Assembly (NCBI RefSeq): GCF_900128975.1
Contig: NZ_FQVC01000001.1
Coordinates: 580,479-644,478, forward strand
DNA length: 64,000 nucleotides
Reading direction: 5' to 3'
Source: Devosia limi DSM 17137
GTDB lineage: Bacteria; Pseudomonadota; Alphaproteobacteria; Rhizobiales; Devosiaceae
This document shows positions 30,138-39,868 of this stretch, piece by piece (within the stretch, counting starts at the first letter, position 1; each line of letters opens with the position of its first letter). The notes beneath the pieces are model-generated. The model was not told where the DNA came from and made no database searches. It worked only from the letters and a program-made list of their open reading frames with translations. The position numbers were made by a program, and so were the translations under genes.

Positions 30138-33100
30138 ATGTCGGGACCGCACGACGAGATTTCACCGAACGATATTGCAATTGTCGGCATGGCGATGCGG
30201 GTGCCCGGCGCCAGCACTGTCGATGCGTTCTGGTCCAATCTGGTCAATGGCGTCGAGTCGATCCGCCCGCTGACGGCAGGGGAGGTCGCCGCTGCTGCCC
30301 TTGCCGGCGATCCCGTCGATGACCGTCGCTATGTGCAGCGCACCGCGGACCTGCCGGAAATGGAAATGTTTGATCCCGACTTTTTTGGGCTGAGCCCCAA
30401 GGAAGCCGCGATCATGGATCCGCAACATCGCCATTTCCTGGAATGCGCCTGGGAGGCGCTTGAGGATGCCGGACGCATGCCTGACCGCGAAGTCGACCCG
30501 GTGGGTGTCTTCGCCGCCAGCGGCATGGGCAGCTATTTCTACTTCAACGTCTGCAGCAATCGTGAACTGGTCGAGCAGACCGGCATGTTCCTGCTGCGCC
30601 ACACCGGCAATGACAAGGATTTTCTCTCCACCCGCGTCTCGTTCTCCTTCGACCTGCGGGGCCCCAGCGTCAACGTGCAGACCGCCTGTTCCAGCTCACT
30701 GGTCGCCGTCCACTACGCCGCCCAGAGCCTGATGAATGGCGAATGCGGCATGGCCCTTGCCGGCGGCGTAACCATCGAACAGCCGCACCGGCGCGGCTAT
30801 GTCTATCAGGATGGCGAAATCCTCTCGCCGGAGGGTCATTGCCGAGCCTTCGACCACCGGGCAGCCGGCACGGTTTTTGGCAGCGGCGTCGGCATCGTGG
30901 TTCTGCGCCGCCTCTCGGACGCCATCGCCGATGGCGACACCATTCATGCCGTGATCAAGGGCTCGGCCATCAACAATGATGGGGCCAGCAAGGCGGGCTA
31001 TTTGGCGCCCAGCGTCACCGGCCAGGCCGAGGCGATCATCGAAGCCCAGGGCATTGCCAATATTGCCGCCGATAGCATCGGCTATGTCGAGTGCCATGGC
31101 ACCGGCACTTATCTCGGCGACCCCATTGAAATCGAGGCGCTGACCGAGGCTTTCCGCCTCAGCACCGACAAGCGCAACTATTGCCGCATCGGCTCGGTAA
31201 AATCCAATATCGGCCACCTTGATACTGCAGCCGGCGTGGTCAGCCTGATCAAGGCCTCCCTGGCGGTCAAGCATGGGGTCATTCCGCCAACCCTGGGGTA
31301 TGAAAAGCCCAACCCCGCTATCAATTTTGCCGCCAGCCCCTTCGTGGTCAACGACAAGCTTGCCGATTGGCCCGCCAGCGCCCGGTTGCGTCGTGCCGGC
31401 GTCAATTCGCTCGGCGTTGGTGGCACCAATGCGCATGTGATTGTCGAACAACCGCCCGCCCGCAAAGCCACCCCGGCAAACGATGATGACGTGCATCTGC
31501 TGGTGCTCTCGGCCAAGAGCCGCAAGGCCGTCGAAGCGGCCCAGGCGCATTTGGGCGCAGCCATTGCCGCCAATCCGGATCTGGCGCTTGCCGATGTCGC
31601 CCATACGCTGGTGGCCGGCCGCAGGAGCTTTGAACATCGCGCCGCCGTCGCCGTGCGTGGCCGGGCCGATGCGATTGCCGCCTTGACCCAGCCTGAGCTC
31701 AAGCGCGCGATGGGCCACGCGTTTGTTGAGAACAGCTCAGGCGCCGTGTTTCTCTTCCCGGGCGGTGGAGCCCAGCATCACGGCATGGCCCGCAGCCTCT
31801 ATGCCAATGACCCGCACTTCCGCTCGATCGTCGATGAGGGGCTGGGCTATCTCCCGGCAACCGCCGCCGCAGAACTGCGCGCCAGCTGGCTGGATGCAAC
31901 GGTCCCCGATCCGCGTCTGGCGCTGCCATCGGTCCAACTGCCGGCGATCCTGATCGTTGAAATCGCCATCGCCCGCCTCTGGTTGGCGCGCGGCATCAAT
32001 CCCGTCGCCCTGGTCGGTCATTCCATGGGCGAAAATGCCGCCGCCTGCATCGCCGGGGTGATGAGCTTCAGCGACGCGGTCAATCTTGTCCGGGTGCGCG
32101 GCGAACTGTTTGAAACGCTGGAAAAAGGCGGCATGCTCAGCGTCTCGATGGCCGCCGAACAATTGCGGGCCATTCTGCCGGCCGAACTCGATATGGCTTC
32201 GGTCAACGCGCCTGGGCTCTGCGTGGTTTCCGGCCTGCCTGCCGATCTCGATAGATTCGCCGCCGTGCTGCGGGATCGTGGCATCGACGCGACGCCGATT
32301 GCCATCGACGTTGCTGCCCACTCGCGCATGCTGGAGGCGATCCTGCCCCGGTTCAGGGCCTTCGTTGCCACACTCAGCCTGCGCGCTCCGAAGATCCCGA
32401 TCATTTCCAATGTGACCGGTGCGCCCCTGTCGGCGGCCGACGCGACCAGCGCGGACTATTGGACCCGCCATCTCCGCTCGACCGTGCTGTTCGAAGCTTG
32501 CCTTGCGGCCTTGAGCGAAGACAAAGGCCGTATCTTCATCGAGGTTGGCCCGTCACGCGGACTGTCTTCTCTCGCCAAAGCCCAGGGCAATATCGACGCC
32601 AACCGGGTCATCAACTCGTTGCCACACCCTGACGAAGCCGTGGACGAGCAGCTTTATGTCACGACGGCATTCGGCCGTGCCTGGGCTGTCGGCCTGCCCG
32701 TCAAGGTGGAGGCTCCCTTCGGACAGCGCGTGAGCCTGCCGACTTATCCGTTCCAGCATCGCAAGTACTTCTTTGAGCGCCAGCAAGAGGCTGCCCGCCA
32801 GGACGCCCCTCTGCTCAAATTGGCCGATATGCTCGATTGGGGCTATCGCCCGGCCTGGAAACGTTCGGTGCCCGATACTATCGCCGGTGCCGATAGCGTG
32901 CCAAAGACCTGGCTGTTATTCGCCGACGATGGCGATACCGGGCAACAGCTTGCCACACGGCTGCGCGACGCCGGCCATCGCGTGATCGTGGTCGCATCCG
33001 GCGATGGATTTATCCGCCGCGGCCCTGATGACTATGTGCTCGCCCCCGAACACGGCCGCGAAGGTTATGACAGGCTCGTTGCCAGCTTGACAGCCGATGC

Positions 33101-36100
33101 AGCATTGCCGATGCGGGTCATCTATCTGCCCTTGCTCACCCATCGTGCAGCCTTCCGGCCTGGGTCCAGTTACTTTGACCGGATCCAGCAGAACGGCTTT
33201 TATGGTCTGCTGCATCTGGCCCAGGCCTTGGCCGATGCCGGCGCCTCTGACGCGCTCGGGATCACCGTGGTCACCAATGGGGCCCAGCAGGTTGATGGCG
33301 AAGGTCTCACCCAGCCGGAAAAAGCCACCATTGAAGGGCCTGCGCTGGTCATTCCGCGCGAGTTGTCCGGCGCGACCGTACGACTGGTCGATGTTGATTT
33401 GCCAATTGCGGCCGCCAATACGCCCAAGAGCCTGATTGCTGCGCTCAAGGGGCGTACGGTTTCGGCTACAACGCCATCCGCCATGCTCGAGCACCTGCTC
33501 GAGGAAGTGTTGGCGACGCCCGCGTCCGAGATTGTCGCCTGGCGGGGTAGCCGCCGCTGGTCACGGATTCATCAGCCTCTGAAGCTGGCGCCGGCAACTG
33601 ACCAGGCCCCCGCTTTCCGTCAGGGGGGCGTCTATCTGCTGACCGGCGGTCTTGGCGATCTGGCCCTGACCTTTGCCGAGCAACTGGTCGATACCTACGG
33701 CGCCCGTATCATCCTGATGGCCCGCACCACCCTGCCGCCGGAGGGCGAGTGGCCGCTGCTGGAGCGAGTGCTGCCCCGTGCCGACAAACGCTATCGGGCC
33801 ATCGCGGCGATATCGGCCATGCGGGCCAGGGGCGGCGAAGTCCTCGTTGTGCGCGGCGATGTCGGCAATCCAGCCGATGTGCAGGCGGCGCTTGAGCAAG
33901 CCAAGTCCAGGTTCGGCATGGTCAACGGCGTGCTGCACACCGCCGGCATTGTCGATGACGCTCCGCTCGCCACCAAAACCGATGACAGCGCCGAGAGCGT
34001 GCTGGCCCCAAAGGTTCAGGGGACGCTGGTGCTGGCCAAGGCCCTGGCCGACGAGCCGCTCGATCTGCTGGTGCTGTTCTCCTCGACCAGTACCGATACG
34101 GCGCCAGCCGGGCAGGTGGACTATGTCGGAGCCAACGCCTTCCTCAACGCCTTTGCCGAAAACCAGTCGGCGCGGGCTGACCGTCGGACCGTAGCCGTCC
34201 ACTGGGGCATCTGGAATGGCGTCGGCATGGCCGCGCGCAACCTCGCCACGGACGACGATTCTGCAGCCTCGCGCGTTCTCGGTTCCGCCAAAGGTCCGTT
34301 CTTTCATCGCTGGGTCGAAGATGCCGACGGCACGCGCTGGCTGGAAGCCGAGGTCGATGCCCGCTCGTGTTGGCTGTTTGACGAACACCGCTTGGCTTCC
34401 GGGCAGGCTCTGATGCCAGGCACCGGCTATATCGAGCTGATCACGCAGGCCATGCGCGAAGCCGAAATGCCGTCGATGGCCATCGAAGACCTCGAATTCG
34501 AACGCCCGATGTTCATCGCCGACAATGAGCATCGGCTGGTCCGGCTGCGCTTTGAGCTGCATGGTGAGCGCTATCGTGTCGTGATCGCTTCGGGCAGCAC
34601 CCCCGACAAGATGCAGATTCACGCCGAAGCCAGCCTGACGGCAGCGCCCAGCCTGCCACTGGACCGTGGTGCCGAGATCGCTGCCGCCCAGGCGCGCAGT
34701 ACCCTGCGCTCGGACACTGCGGGGACGGGCGCAAGCCTCAGCTCGGCGCAGGAAACACACCTGCGGTTCGGTCCGCGTTGGCGTGTTCTGCGCAGTCTGG
34801 CGATCGGCCGCGACGACGCGGTGGCAACGCTGGCGCTGCCGCCTGCCTTCCAGTCTGATCTGGCGGCCGGCTATCAGGCTCATCCCGGTCTGCTGGATAT
34901 CGCCACCGGTTTCGCCATGGAGCTGGTGCCGGGCTATGCCGACTCGGATGTCCTGTGGGCGCCGGCATCCTATGGGCGCATAGTGCAGGTCCAGCCGCTG
35001 CCCGCTGACGTCATCAGCTGGGTTCGCCTGGCCGACAGCACCACTTTTGGCGATGATTATGCGGCGTTCGATGTCGTCATCACCGATCCTGAGGGCAACC
35101 TCATCCTCACCGTCGACAGGCTCCTGCTCAAGCGGCTCTCCGGCGATGGTGGTTTTGGCACCGCACCGCAGGCCCATGGCCGCGAACGCCCCCAGTCGGC
35201 CGGATTGCGCCAGCTGGCTGCCCAGATGCGCCAGGGCATCCTGCCGGACCAGGCGCTTGAAGCCCTCGAACGGGCGCTCGCCACCAAGGTTGCGCAACCC
35301 ATCGTCAGCTCAATGGATTTGCCTCGCCTGATCGAGCGGGCCGAAAAGCTGGCGGAAGGACCGGGCAAAAACGATCAGCTGTTCGAGCGCCCCGCGGACC
35401 TCGAGAGCGACTACGTGGCACCACGCGACGCTGTCGAAACCCGCCTTGCCGAATTCTGGCGCGAGTTGCTTGGCATTGGTCAGGTCGGCATCGAGGATAA
35501 TTTCTTCGATATTGGCGGTCACTCGCTGGTCGCCGTTCGCCTGTTCCGCAGCATTCGCCAGGCTTATGGCGTGGACTTGCCGATTTCGACACTGTTCGAA
35601 GCCCCCACCATTGCGCAGCTGGCCAGGAAGCTGCCCACAGCCGAAGGCGGCGACGAAACCGGGCCTGCCGATGCGATGCCGGCGGATCAGCCAATCCATC
35701 GTGTGGCCATGCATATTGCTCCCAATGCCAATGCAACGCCGCTGTTCATCTGTGCCGGCATGTTCGGCAATATCCTCAATCTGCGTCAATTGGCGCGCCA
35801 GCTGGGGCAGGATCGCAGCGTCTACGGCCTGCAGGCCCGTGGCCTTTACGGCGAAGTGGCCCCGCACGAAACCTTCGAGGAAATGGCCGCCAGCTGCCTC
35901 GCGGAGGTCCGTGCGGTTCAGCCTGCCGGGCCCTATATGCTTGCCGGTTTCTCCGGCGGTGGCCTTGTCGCTTACGAGATGGCCCAGCAGCTGCGCCGCG
36001 AGGGTGAAACCGTCAGCCACCTGATCATGCTGGATACCCCGCTCCCCACCCAGCCGGGACTGACGACCGCCGACCTGATCAGCATGCGGCTCCAGGACAT

Positions 36101-36530
36101 ACGGCGCGAGGGAATCTCGTTCTTTTCCAACTGGATTGCGGGAAAGCTGATGTGGCGGCGCGAACTCCAGCGGCGACTGCTCAGCGAGGCTGCCGGCGTC
36201 GCCGGTACCGGCCGCTACAATAACGACGCTATCGAAGCTGCCTTCAATCGGGCTCTGCCGCGCTACGTGGTCAAGCCCTATGATGGTGACGTCACCCTGT
36301 TCCGTCCCCAACCCGAGGTGGAATATCGCCTGAGCGATGGCCGCATTCTGCAGCCCGGCCGCAAGTTCTTCTACGAGGACAATGGCTGGTCGCACTACAC
36401 CCCGAACCTCACCGTGGTCGAGGTGCCTGGCGATCACAATTCCATGGTTCTCGATCCCAGTGTTCGCATATTGGCGGCCGACGCGCGCAAGGTCCTGAAT
36501 AAGGCCACTGCGCAGGGGAACGAACGCTAG
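30138..36530 (+). CDS. Type I polyketide synthase, KS-AT-KR-DH-ACP-TE
   Basis: 2130 residues from the ATG at 30138 (purine-rich GGGG upstream; a TTG at 30099 lacks a ribosome site). KS 10-440 with C184 (TACSSS), H320 (HGTGT) and H360 (SNIGH). AT 535-825 with S629 (GHSMGE) and VAAH at 725-728. KR about 1160-1345 with K1292, S1316, Y1329, N1333 and a VDD motif like B-type KRs. DH-like domain 1385-1665 placed after the KR, with H1417 and D1587 but altered spacing. ACP 1760-1832 with S1796 (GGHSL). TE 1865-2125 with S1939 (GFSGG), D1966, H2100. One extension-reduction-release cycle; the starter may come from the NRPS. Its stop overlaps the convergent glycosyltransferase stop. Confidence 0.93.
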   Translation: MSGPHDEISPNDIAIVGMAMRVPGASTVDAFWSNLVNGVESIRPLTAGEVAAAALAGDPVDDRRYVQRTADLPEMEMFDPDFFGLSPKEAAIMDPQHRHFLECAWEALEDAGRMPDREVDPVGVFAASGMGSYFYFNVCSNRELVEQTGMFLLRHTGNDKDFLSTRVSFSFDLRGPSVNVQTACSSSLVAVHYAAQSLMNGECGMALAGGVTIEQPHRRGYVYQDGEILSPEGHCRAFDHRAAGTVFGSGVGIVVLRRLSDAIADGDTIHAVIKGSAINNDGASKAGYLAPSVTGQAEAIIEAQGIANIAADSIGYVECHGTGTYLGDPIEIEALTEAFRLSTDKRNYCRIGSVKSNIGHLDTAAGVVSLIKASLAVKHGVIPPTLGYEKPNPAINFAASPFVVNDKLADWPASARLRRAGVNSLGVGGTNAHVIVEQPPARKATPANDDDVHLLVLSAKSRKAVEAAQAHLGAAIAANPDLALADVAHTLVAGRRSFEHRAAVAVRGRADAIAALTQPELKRAMGHAFVENSSGAVFLFPGGGAQHHGMARSLYANDPHFRSIVDEGLGYLPATAAAELRASWLDATVPDPRLALPSVQLPAILIVEIAIARLWLARGINPVALVGHSMGENAAACIAGVMSFSDAVNLVRVRGELFETLEKGGMLSVSMAAEQLRAILPAELDMASVNAPGLCVVSGLPADLDRFAAVLRDRGIDATPIAIDVAAHSRMLEAILPRFRAFVATLSLRAPKIPIISNVTGAPLSAADATSADYWTRHLRSTVLFEACLAALSEDKGRIFIEVGPSRGLSSLAKAQGNIDANRVINSLPHPDEAVDEQLYVTTAFGRAWAVGLPVKVEAPFGQRVSLPTYPFQHRKYFFERQQEAARQDAPLLKLADMLDWGYRPAWKRSVPDTIAGADSVPKTWLLFADDGDTGQQLATRLRDAGHRVIVVASGDGFIRRGPDDYVLAPEHGREGYDRLVASLTADAALPMRVIYLPLLTHRAAFRPGSSYFDRIQQNGFYGLLHLAQALADAGASDALGITVVTNGAQQVDGEGLTQPEKATIEGPALVIPRELSGATVRLVDVDLPIAAANTPKSLIAALKGRTVSATTPSAMLEHLLEEVLATPASEIVAWRGSRRWSRIHQPLKLAPATDQAPAFRQGGVYLLTGGLGDLALTFAEQLVDTYGARIILMARTTLPPEGEWPLLERVLPRADKRYRAIAAISAMRARGGEVLVVRGDVGNPADVQAALEQAKSRFGMVNGVLHTAGIVDDAPLATKTDDSAESVLAPKVQGTLVLAKALADEPLDLLVLFSSTSTDTAPAGQVDYVGANAFLNAFAENQSARADRRTVAVHWGIWNGVGMAARNLATDDDSAASRVLGSAKGPFFHRWVEDADGTRWLEAEVDARSCWLFDEHRLASGQALMPGTGYIELITQAMREAEMPSMAIEDLEFERPMFIADNEHRLVRLRFELHGERYRVVIASGSTPDKMQIHAEASLTAAPSLPLDRGAEIAAAQARSTLRSDTAGTGASLSSAQETHLRFGPRWRVLRSLAIGRDDAVATLALPPAFQSDLAAGYQAHPGLLDIATGFAMELVPGYADSDVLWAPASYGRIVQVQPLPADVISWVRLADSTTFGDDYAAFDVVITDPEGNLILTVDRLLLKRLSGDGGFGTAPQAHGRERPQSAGLRQLAAQMRQGILPDQALEALERALATKVAQPIVSSMDLPRLIERAEKLAEGPGKNDQLFERPADLESDYVAPRDAVETRLAEFWRELLGIGQVGIEDNFFDIGGHSLVAVRLFRSIRQAYGVDLPISTLFEAPTIAQLARKLPTAEGGDETGPADAMPADQPIHRVAMHIAPNANATPLFICAGMFGNILNLRQLARQLGQDRSVYGLQARGLYGEVAPHETFEEMAASCLAEVRAVQPAGPYMLAGFSGGGLVAYEMAQQLRREGETVSHLIMLDTPLPTQPGLTTADLISMRLQDIRREGISFFSNWIAGKLMWRRELQRRLLSEAAGVAGTGRYNNDAIEAAFNRALPRYVVKPYDGDVTLFRPQPEVEYRLSDGRILQPGRKFFYEDNGWSHYTPNLTVVEVPGDHNSMVLDPSVRILAADARKVLNKATAQGNER

Positions 36531-37855
36531 AGGAGCGCGCCGCCCACGAGCCGATCCGGCGCAAGGGCGGCGGCCTCCAACGGCTGCGGGCGCTCACGCT
36601 GTCCGAGGGCGAAGCCATAGACTTCGAGCACCTGCTCGGCCTTGCGGGACCAGAGAAAATGGGTCTCGACCCGATCACGCGCCCGTTTGCCGGTCTCACG
36701 CAACAGGTCCGGCTCCGAGGCGAGCTTGCCCATGGCAGCACGAAGGGCCGCCACAATTTCCTCGCGAGACCCGAGCGGTACCTTGAAGCCGGTGCCAGCG
36801 TCGACCAGCTCGCCTGGTCCGGCATAGTCCACTATAAGCGGCGGCACGCCCAGAGCCATGGCTTCGAGCACAGCGCCCCCACCGAATTCTCGGATCGAGG
36901 GAAACGCAAACAGCGTCGATCGGCTCAAGATTTCCTGTACCCTCTGATGGGCTACCCAGCCGTGAAATGTTACTGCGTCCGCAATGCCTTCGGCGATGGC
37001 CTGGGCCTTCAATTCCTCCAGCATGGGGCCGTCGCCAACAAAGTCCAGCCGCATCAGCCCTTCGCGCAGCATAGGCGCTGCCGCCTGCAGGACCATGTCG
37101 GGCCCCTTATAGGGAACCATCCGCCCAACGAAACAGGCGCGCAGCGTGCCGGGCTGATGATCGGCGCGGTGCGAGAACCGATCGGGATCGATCCCGTTCT
37201 CGGGCAAATAGATGGTGTGCGGACGAAACTGTTCGGGGATTTCCGCCTCGGTGTGGCGTGATCCGACCATGATCGCACTGGCGCGCAAGGTCTGGCGACG
37301 GCCCGGCAAGAGCTTGTAGGCGGAGCGGACATAGGAAAGCCACTCACGTTCGCGACGGCGCTCCGCGTCGAATTGCCGGGGCCAGGGCACGCCGCCATTG
37401 AGCGGACCGATCACGAATGGCACGCCCGCTTTGCGGCATTTGCCGGCCAATGAGCTGGGTATGGTCGGGGAGAGCGGCGTCAGTCGGTGAACGATATCGA
37501 ATTCACCAGATTTGATGCTGCTCCCGAACAGTCGCCAGACAAGACGCTCGAAATAGCGGTAAGAGATGGCGTCAATCGCCTGGACGGTAGTCCATCCACG
37601 ACCTTCCCCCATGCGCAGGACCGTTGCCAGCCGCCACAGCGGCCGGGCAATGCGTTCTGAATCGATGGCGGTAAAATCCACGCCCTCGACCAATCCGGCG
37701 CGGACCAGCGCGTCGCGGTTGCGTATCTGGGAGACGATATGAACGTCCGCCACTCCGCGCAGTGCCGAAGCCATCGACCACCCAACCAGGGGAACACTGA
37801 CCCATTCGGGATTGCAGGCTTCCGCGATCAGCAGGACTTTGGGACGATGGTTCAC
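36527..37855 (-). CDS. Glycosyltransferase family 4 (GT-B)
   Basis: 442 residues, GT4. N-terminal KVLLIAEACNPEWVSVPLVGWSMASAL, donor-side blocks LRACFVGRMVPYKGPDMVLQAA, FVGDGPMLEELKAQA, VTFHGWV and the EX7E-type FGGGAVLEAMALGVPPLIVDYAGPGELV. I take the GTG at 37855 because it overlaps the stop of the upstream WecG-like gene (GTGA), although the frame stays open further up. It retains sugars on a lipid-linked intermediate; donor unknown. Confidence 0.88.
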   Translation of the reverse strand: MNHRPKVLLIAEACNPEWVSVPLVGWSMASALRGVADVHIVSQIRNRDALVRAGLVEGVDFTAIDSERIARPLWRLATVLRMGEGRGWTTVQAIDAISYRYFERLVWRLFGSSIKSGEFDIVHRLTPLSPTIPSSLAGKCRKAGVPFVIGPLNGGVPWPRQFDAERRREREWLSYVRSAYKLLPGRRQTLRASAIMVGSRHTEAEIPEQFRPHTIYLPENGIDPDRFSHRADHQPGTLRACFVGRMVPYKGPDMVLQAAAPMLREGLMRLDFVGDGPMLEELKAQAIAEGIADAVTFHGWVAHQRVQEILSRSTLFAFPSIREFGGGAVLEAMALGVPPLIVDYAGPGELVDAGTGFKVPLGSREEIVAALRAAMGKLASEPDLLRETGKRARDRVETHFLWSRKAEQVLEVYGFALGQRERPQPLEAAALAPDRLVGGALL

Positions 37856-38637
37856 TGGCGCGGCTCGCTTTGCCGGGGGGGCGTAAACTCGGCGATATAG
37901 AGACGCAGAAGCACCGGAACGCTGAACAGGTAGCGTTTCCAAAGCCGTTGCGGTTCTGACGATAGGCGATGCAGCCATTCCAGCCCAAACCGCTGCATCC
38001 ACAGCGGCGCCCGCTTGCGCCTGCCTGTCAGAAACTCCAGCGAGGCGCCAATGCACAGCGCGGTCCCGCGGGCCGTGGCATGGCCCTTGATGTTTGCAGC
38101 CAGCCATTCCGATTGCGGGCCACCAATGGCGAAAAAGACAAACCGTGATGGCGACGCCTGAACGAAATCAATAACGGCCTGCTGCGCCTGGGGTTTCTCC
38201 AGAATGCCATGCGGCGGTGCATGCCAGCGGAAATTGACCGCCGGATAGGCCTTGGCGATATCCACGCCAATCCGATCTTCTGCGACGATCAAGGCAACAT
38301 CGTCACCGGGCCGCAGCACGTCCTCAAAGATCGTGCGTGTCAGATCTGAGCCAGTGATGTGATCCAGATTCCTGCCCCGCGTCTTGGACAGCAGCCAGAC
38401 TGGCTTGCTGTCACATAGCGACAGCCAGGCGTTCTCATAACAGGTGTCCAGATCATCCCGGCTCGACAGCCTGGCGATGTGATCGGCATTGGGGGTGACG
38501 ATGTAGCGGAACGGCGTCTGATTGCTGCCTGCCCGCAGGGCCTCGATGACCGCATCGCGATCGATGACATCGAATGGCGCGCCGAGAAAGTGTATCCGGG
38601 ACGCAATAGTCTCGCGGTTGGAAAGTGGGAGCGGCAT
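37852..38637 (-). CDS. WecG/TagA/CpsF-family glycosyltransferase
   Basis: 261 residues, GT26 family. Signature segments YIVTPNADHIARLSSRDD, WLSLCDSKPVWLLSKTRG, ITGSDLTRTIFE and FFAIGGPQSEWLAANIKGH, plus a C-terminal basic amphipathic stretch (SSEPQRLWKRYL) that binds these enzymes to the membrane. Members add the second sugar (ManNAc, ManNAcA or glucose) to the lipid-linked primer. Likely follows the initiating transferase at 11912. Coupled to the downstream GT4. Confidence 0.9.
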   Translation of the reverse strand: MPLPLSNRETIASRIHFLGAPFDVIDRDAVIEALRAGSNQTPFRYIVTPNADHIARLSSRDDLDTCYENAWLSLCDSKPVWLLSKTRGRNLDHITGSDLTRTIFEDVLRPGDDVALIVAEDRIGVDIAKAYPAVNFRWHAPPHGILEKPQAQQAVIDFVQASPSRFVFFAIGGPQSEWLAANIKGHATARGTALCIGASLEFLTGRRKRAPLWMQRFGLEWLHRLSSEPQRLWKRYLFSVPVLLRLYIAEFTPPRQSEPRQ

Positions 38638-38872
38638 GCCTTGGATGACCTTTGGCCGGCCAGTAGCGACTGCCGGATCTGGTGTTATGTCAGCAATATA
38701 GGGGAGGCTCGAACGATACTCTACCGTTGACCGGCCTGATGCCTAAAGAACCTTAATATCCGCGTGTATTGGTGCCGCCGAGACAAAGGAGCTAACTATT
38801 TCTGCGAAAAATGACCCGCCTGCCTGGCCAGGTGTGCATATTGAGCAGCAGCAGGAATGTGTTGGATGCGGC

Positions 38873-39868
38873 ATGAATTTTGACGGGATCAAGGCTGGAG
38901 CCAAACGAGGCGCGCGTGGGCTTGTTGCCACGGCGGCGCGGCTGAGCGGGCTCACCGCGTCGGTCGAGCGGCGGAACGGCCAGTCCCTGACCATCCTGTG
39001 CTATCATCGGGTTCTGCCCGCCGAACAACGCGCGGCTTACCACGATCCCGACCTGGTGGTGACACCAGAAGTCTTCGCCGAGCATTGCCGGGTGCTGGCC
39101 AGATACTACGACGTGGCGCCCTTGGCGCAGAGCCTGGCAGCCTGGCAAGCCGCTGCTCCGGCCACCAGGCCGCGTGCCGCCATCACCTTCGATGACGGCT
39201 ATGTGGACAATGCCCGCTATGCCGTTCCCATCCTTGCCGATTTTGGTCTCCGTGCGACGTTCTATATCGTCGCCGGACTGGTGGGTACTGAAAGTCAGAC
39301 CTGGTATGACCGAGCGGGCAGGGCGCTTGTGTCGCTTGGCCGCGATGCCCGCGCCGAGGTGGGGCAAGCCAAGGCAATGACGCCTCAGGCCCGCATGGAA
39401 TGGGTTGACGCTCTGGAGAAGCAGGCCGGGTCCAGTCGACCGGCGGCAGTCGACAGGATCATGGATGATGCGGCCTTGCGTGCTCTGGTGGCAGGCGGTC
39501 ACGAAATCGGGTCTCACACCATGACCCACCCCTTGCTGCCGCAATTGTGGGCGGCCGAGCTCGACTTCGAAATCGCGCGCTCCAGGAGCGTCCTGGCGAA
39601 AGCGGCCAATACCGCTATTGTCGGGTTCAGCTATCCCAATGGCGACAGCACGCAGACCATCCAGCAACTGACCGAGCAGGCCGGCTATAGCTACGCCGTA
39701 TCCGCCGACCCCGGTGTAAACAATCTCCAGGACTTGCAGATCATGGCGCTGAAACGCTGGTTCATCAGCCAGGATCGGCTCGTCGATGCGTCCGGTCGCG
39801 CGTCGGGCGATTTGCTGCGCATGGAAATTTCCGGCCTGTCGCGCCGCTTGCTTGGGCGCACAGCATGA
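38873..39868 (+). CDS. Polysaccharide deacetylase family protein
   Basis: 331 residues with a NodB-type fold: ILCYHRVLP, catalytic and metal motif [19 protein letters not shown] (D-D), [14 protein letters not shown], and metal-binding [15 protein letters not shown] (H-x3-H). It has no clear signal peptide, so it may act in the cytoplasm on a nucleotide or lipid-linked sugar. ATG 38873 preferred to an upstream GTG at 38834. Its stop overlaps the next start (ATGA). Confidence 0.87.
   Translation: MNFDGIKAGAKRGARGLVATAARLSGLTASVERRNGQSLTILCYHRVLPAEQRAAYHDPDLVVTPEVFAEHCRVLARYYDVAPLAQSLAAWQAAAPATRPRAAITFDDGYVDNARYAVPILADFGLRATFYIVAGLVGTESQTWYDRAGRALVSLGRDARAEVGQAKAMTPQARMEWVDALEKQAGSSRPAAVDRIMDDAALRALVAGGHEIGSHTMTHPLLPQLWAAELDFEIARSRSVLAKAANTAIVGFSYPNGDSTQTIQQLTEQAGYSYAVSADPGVNNLQDLQIMALKRWFISQDRLVDASGRASGDLLRMEISGLSRRLLGRTA

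Noticed and set aside
36527..38107. A longer glycosyltransferase starting at 38107
   Set aside because: The extra 84 residues overlap the WecG-like gene out of frame and have no family match; the GTG at 37855 overlaps the upstream stop in the normal coupled way.
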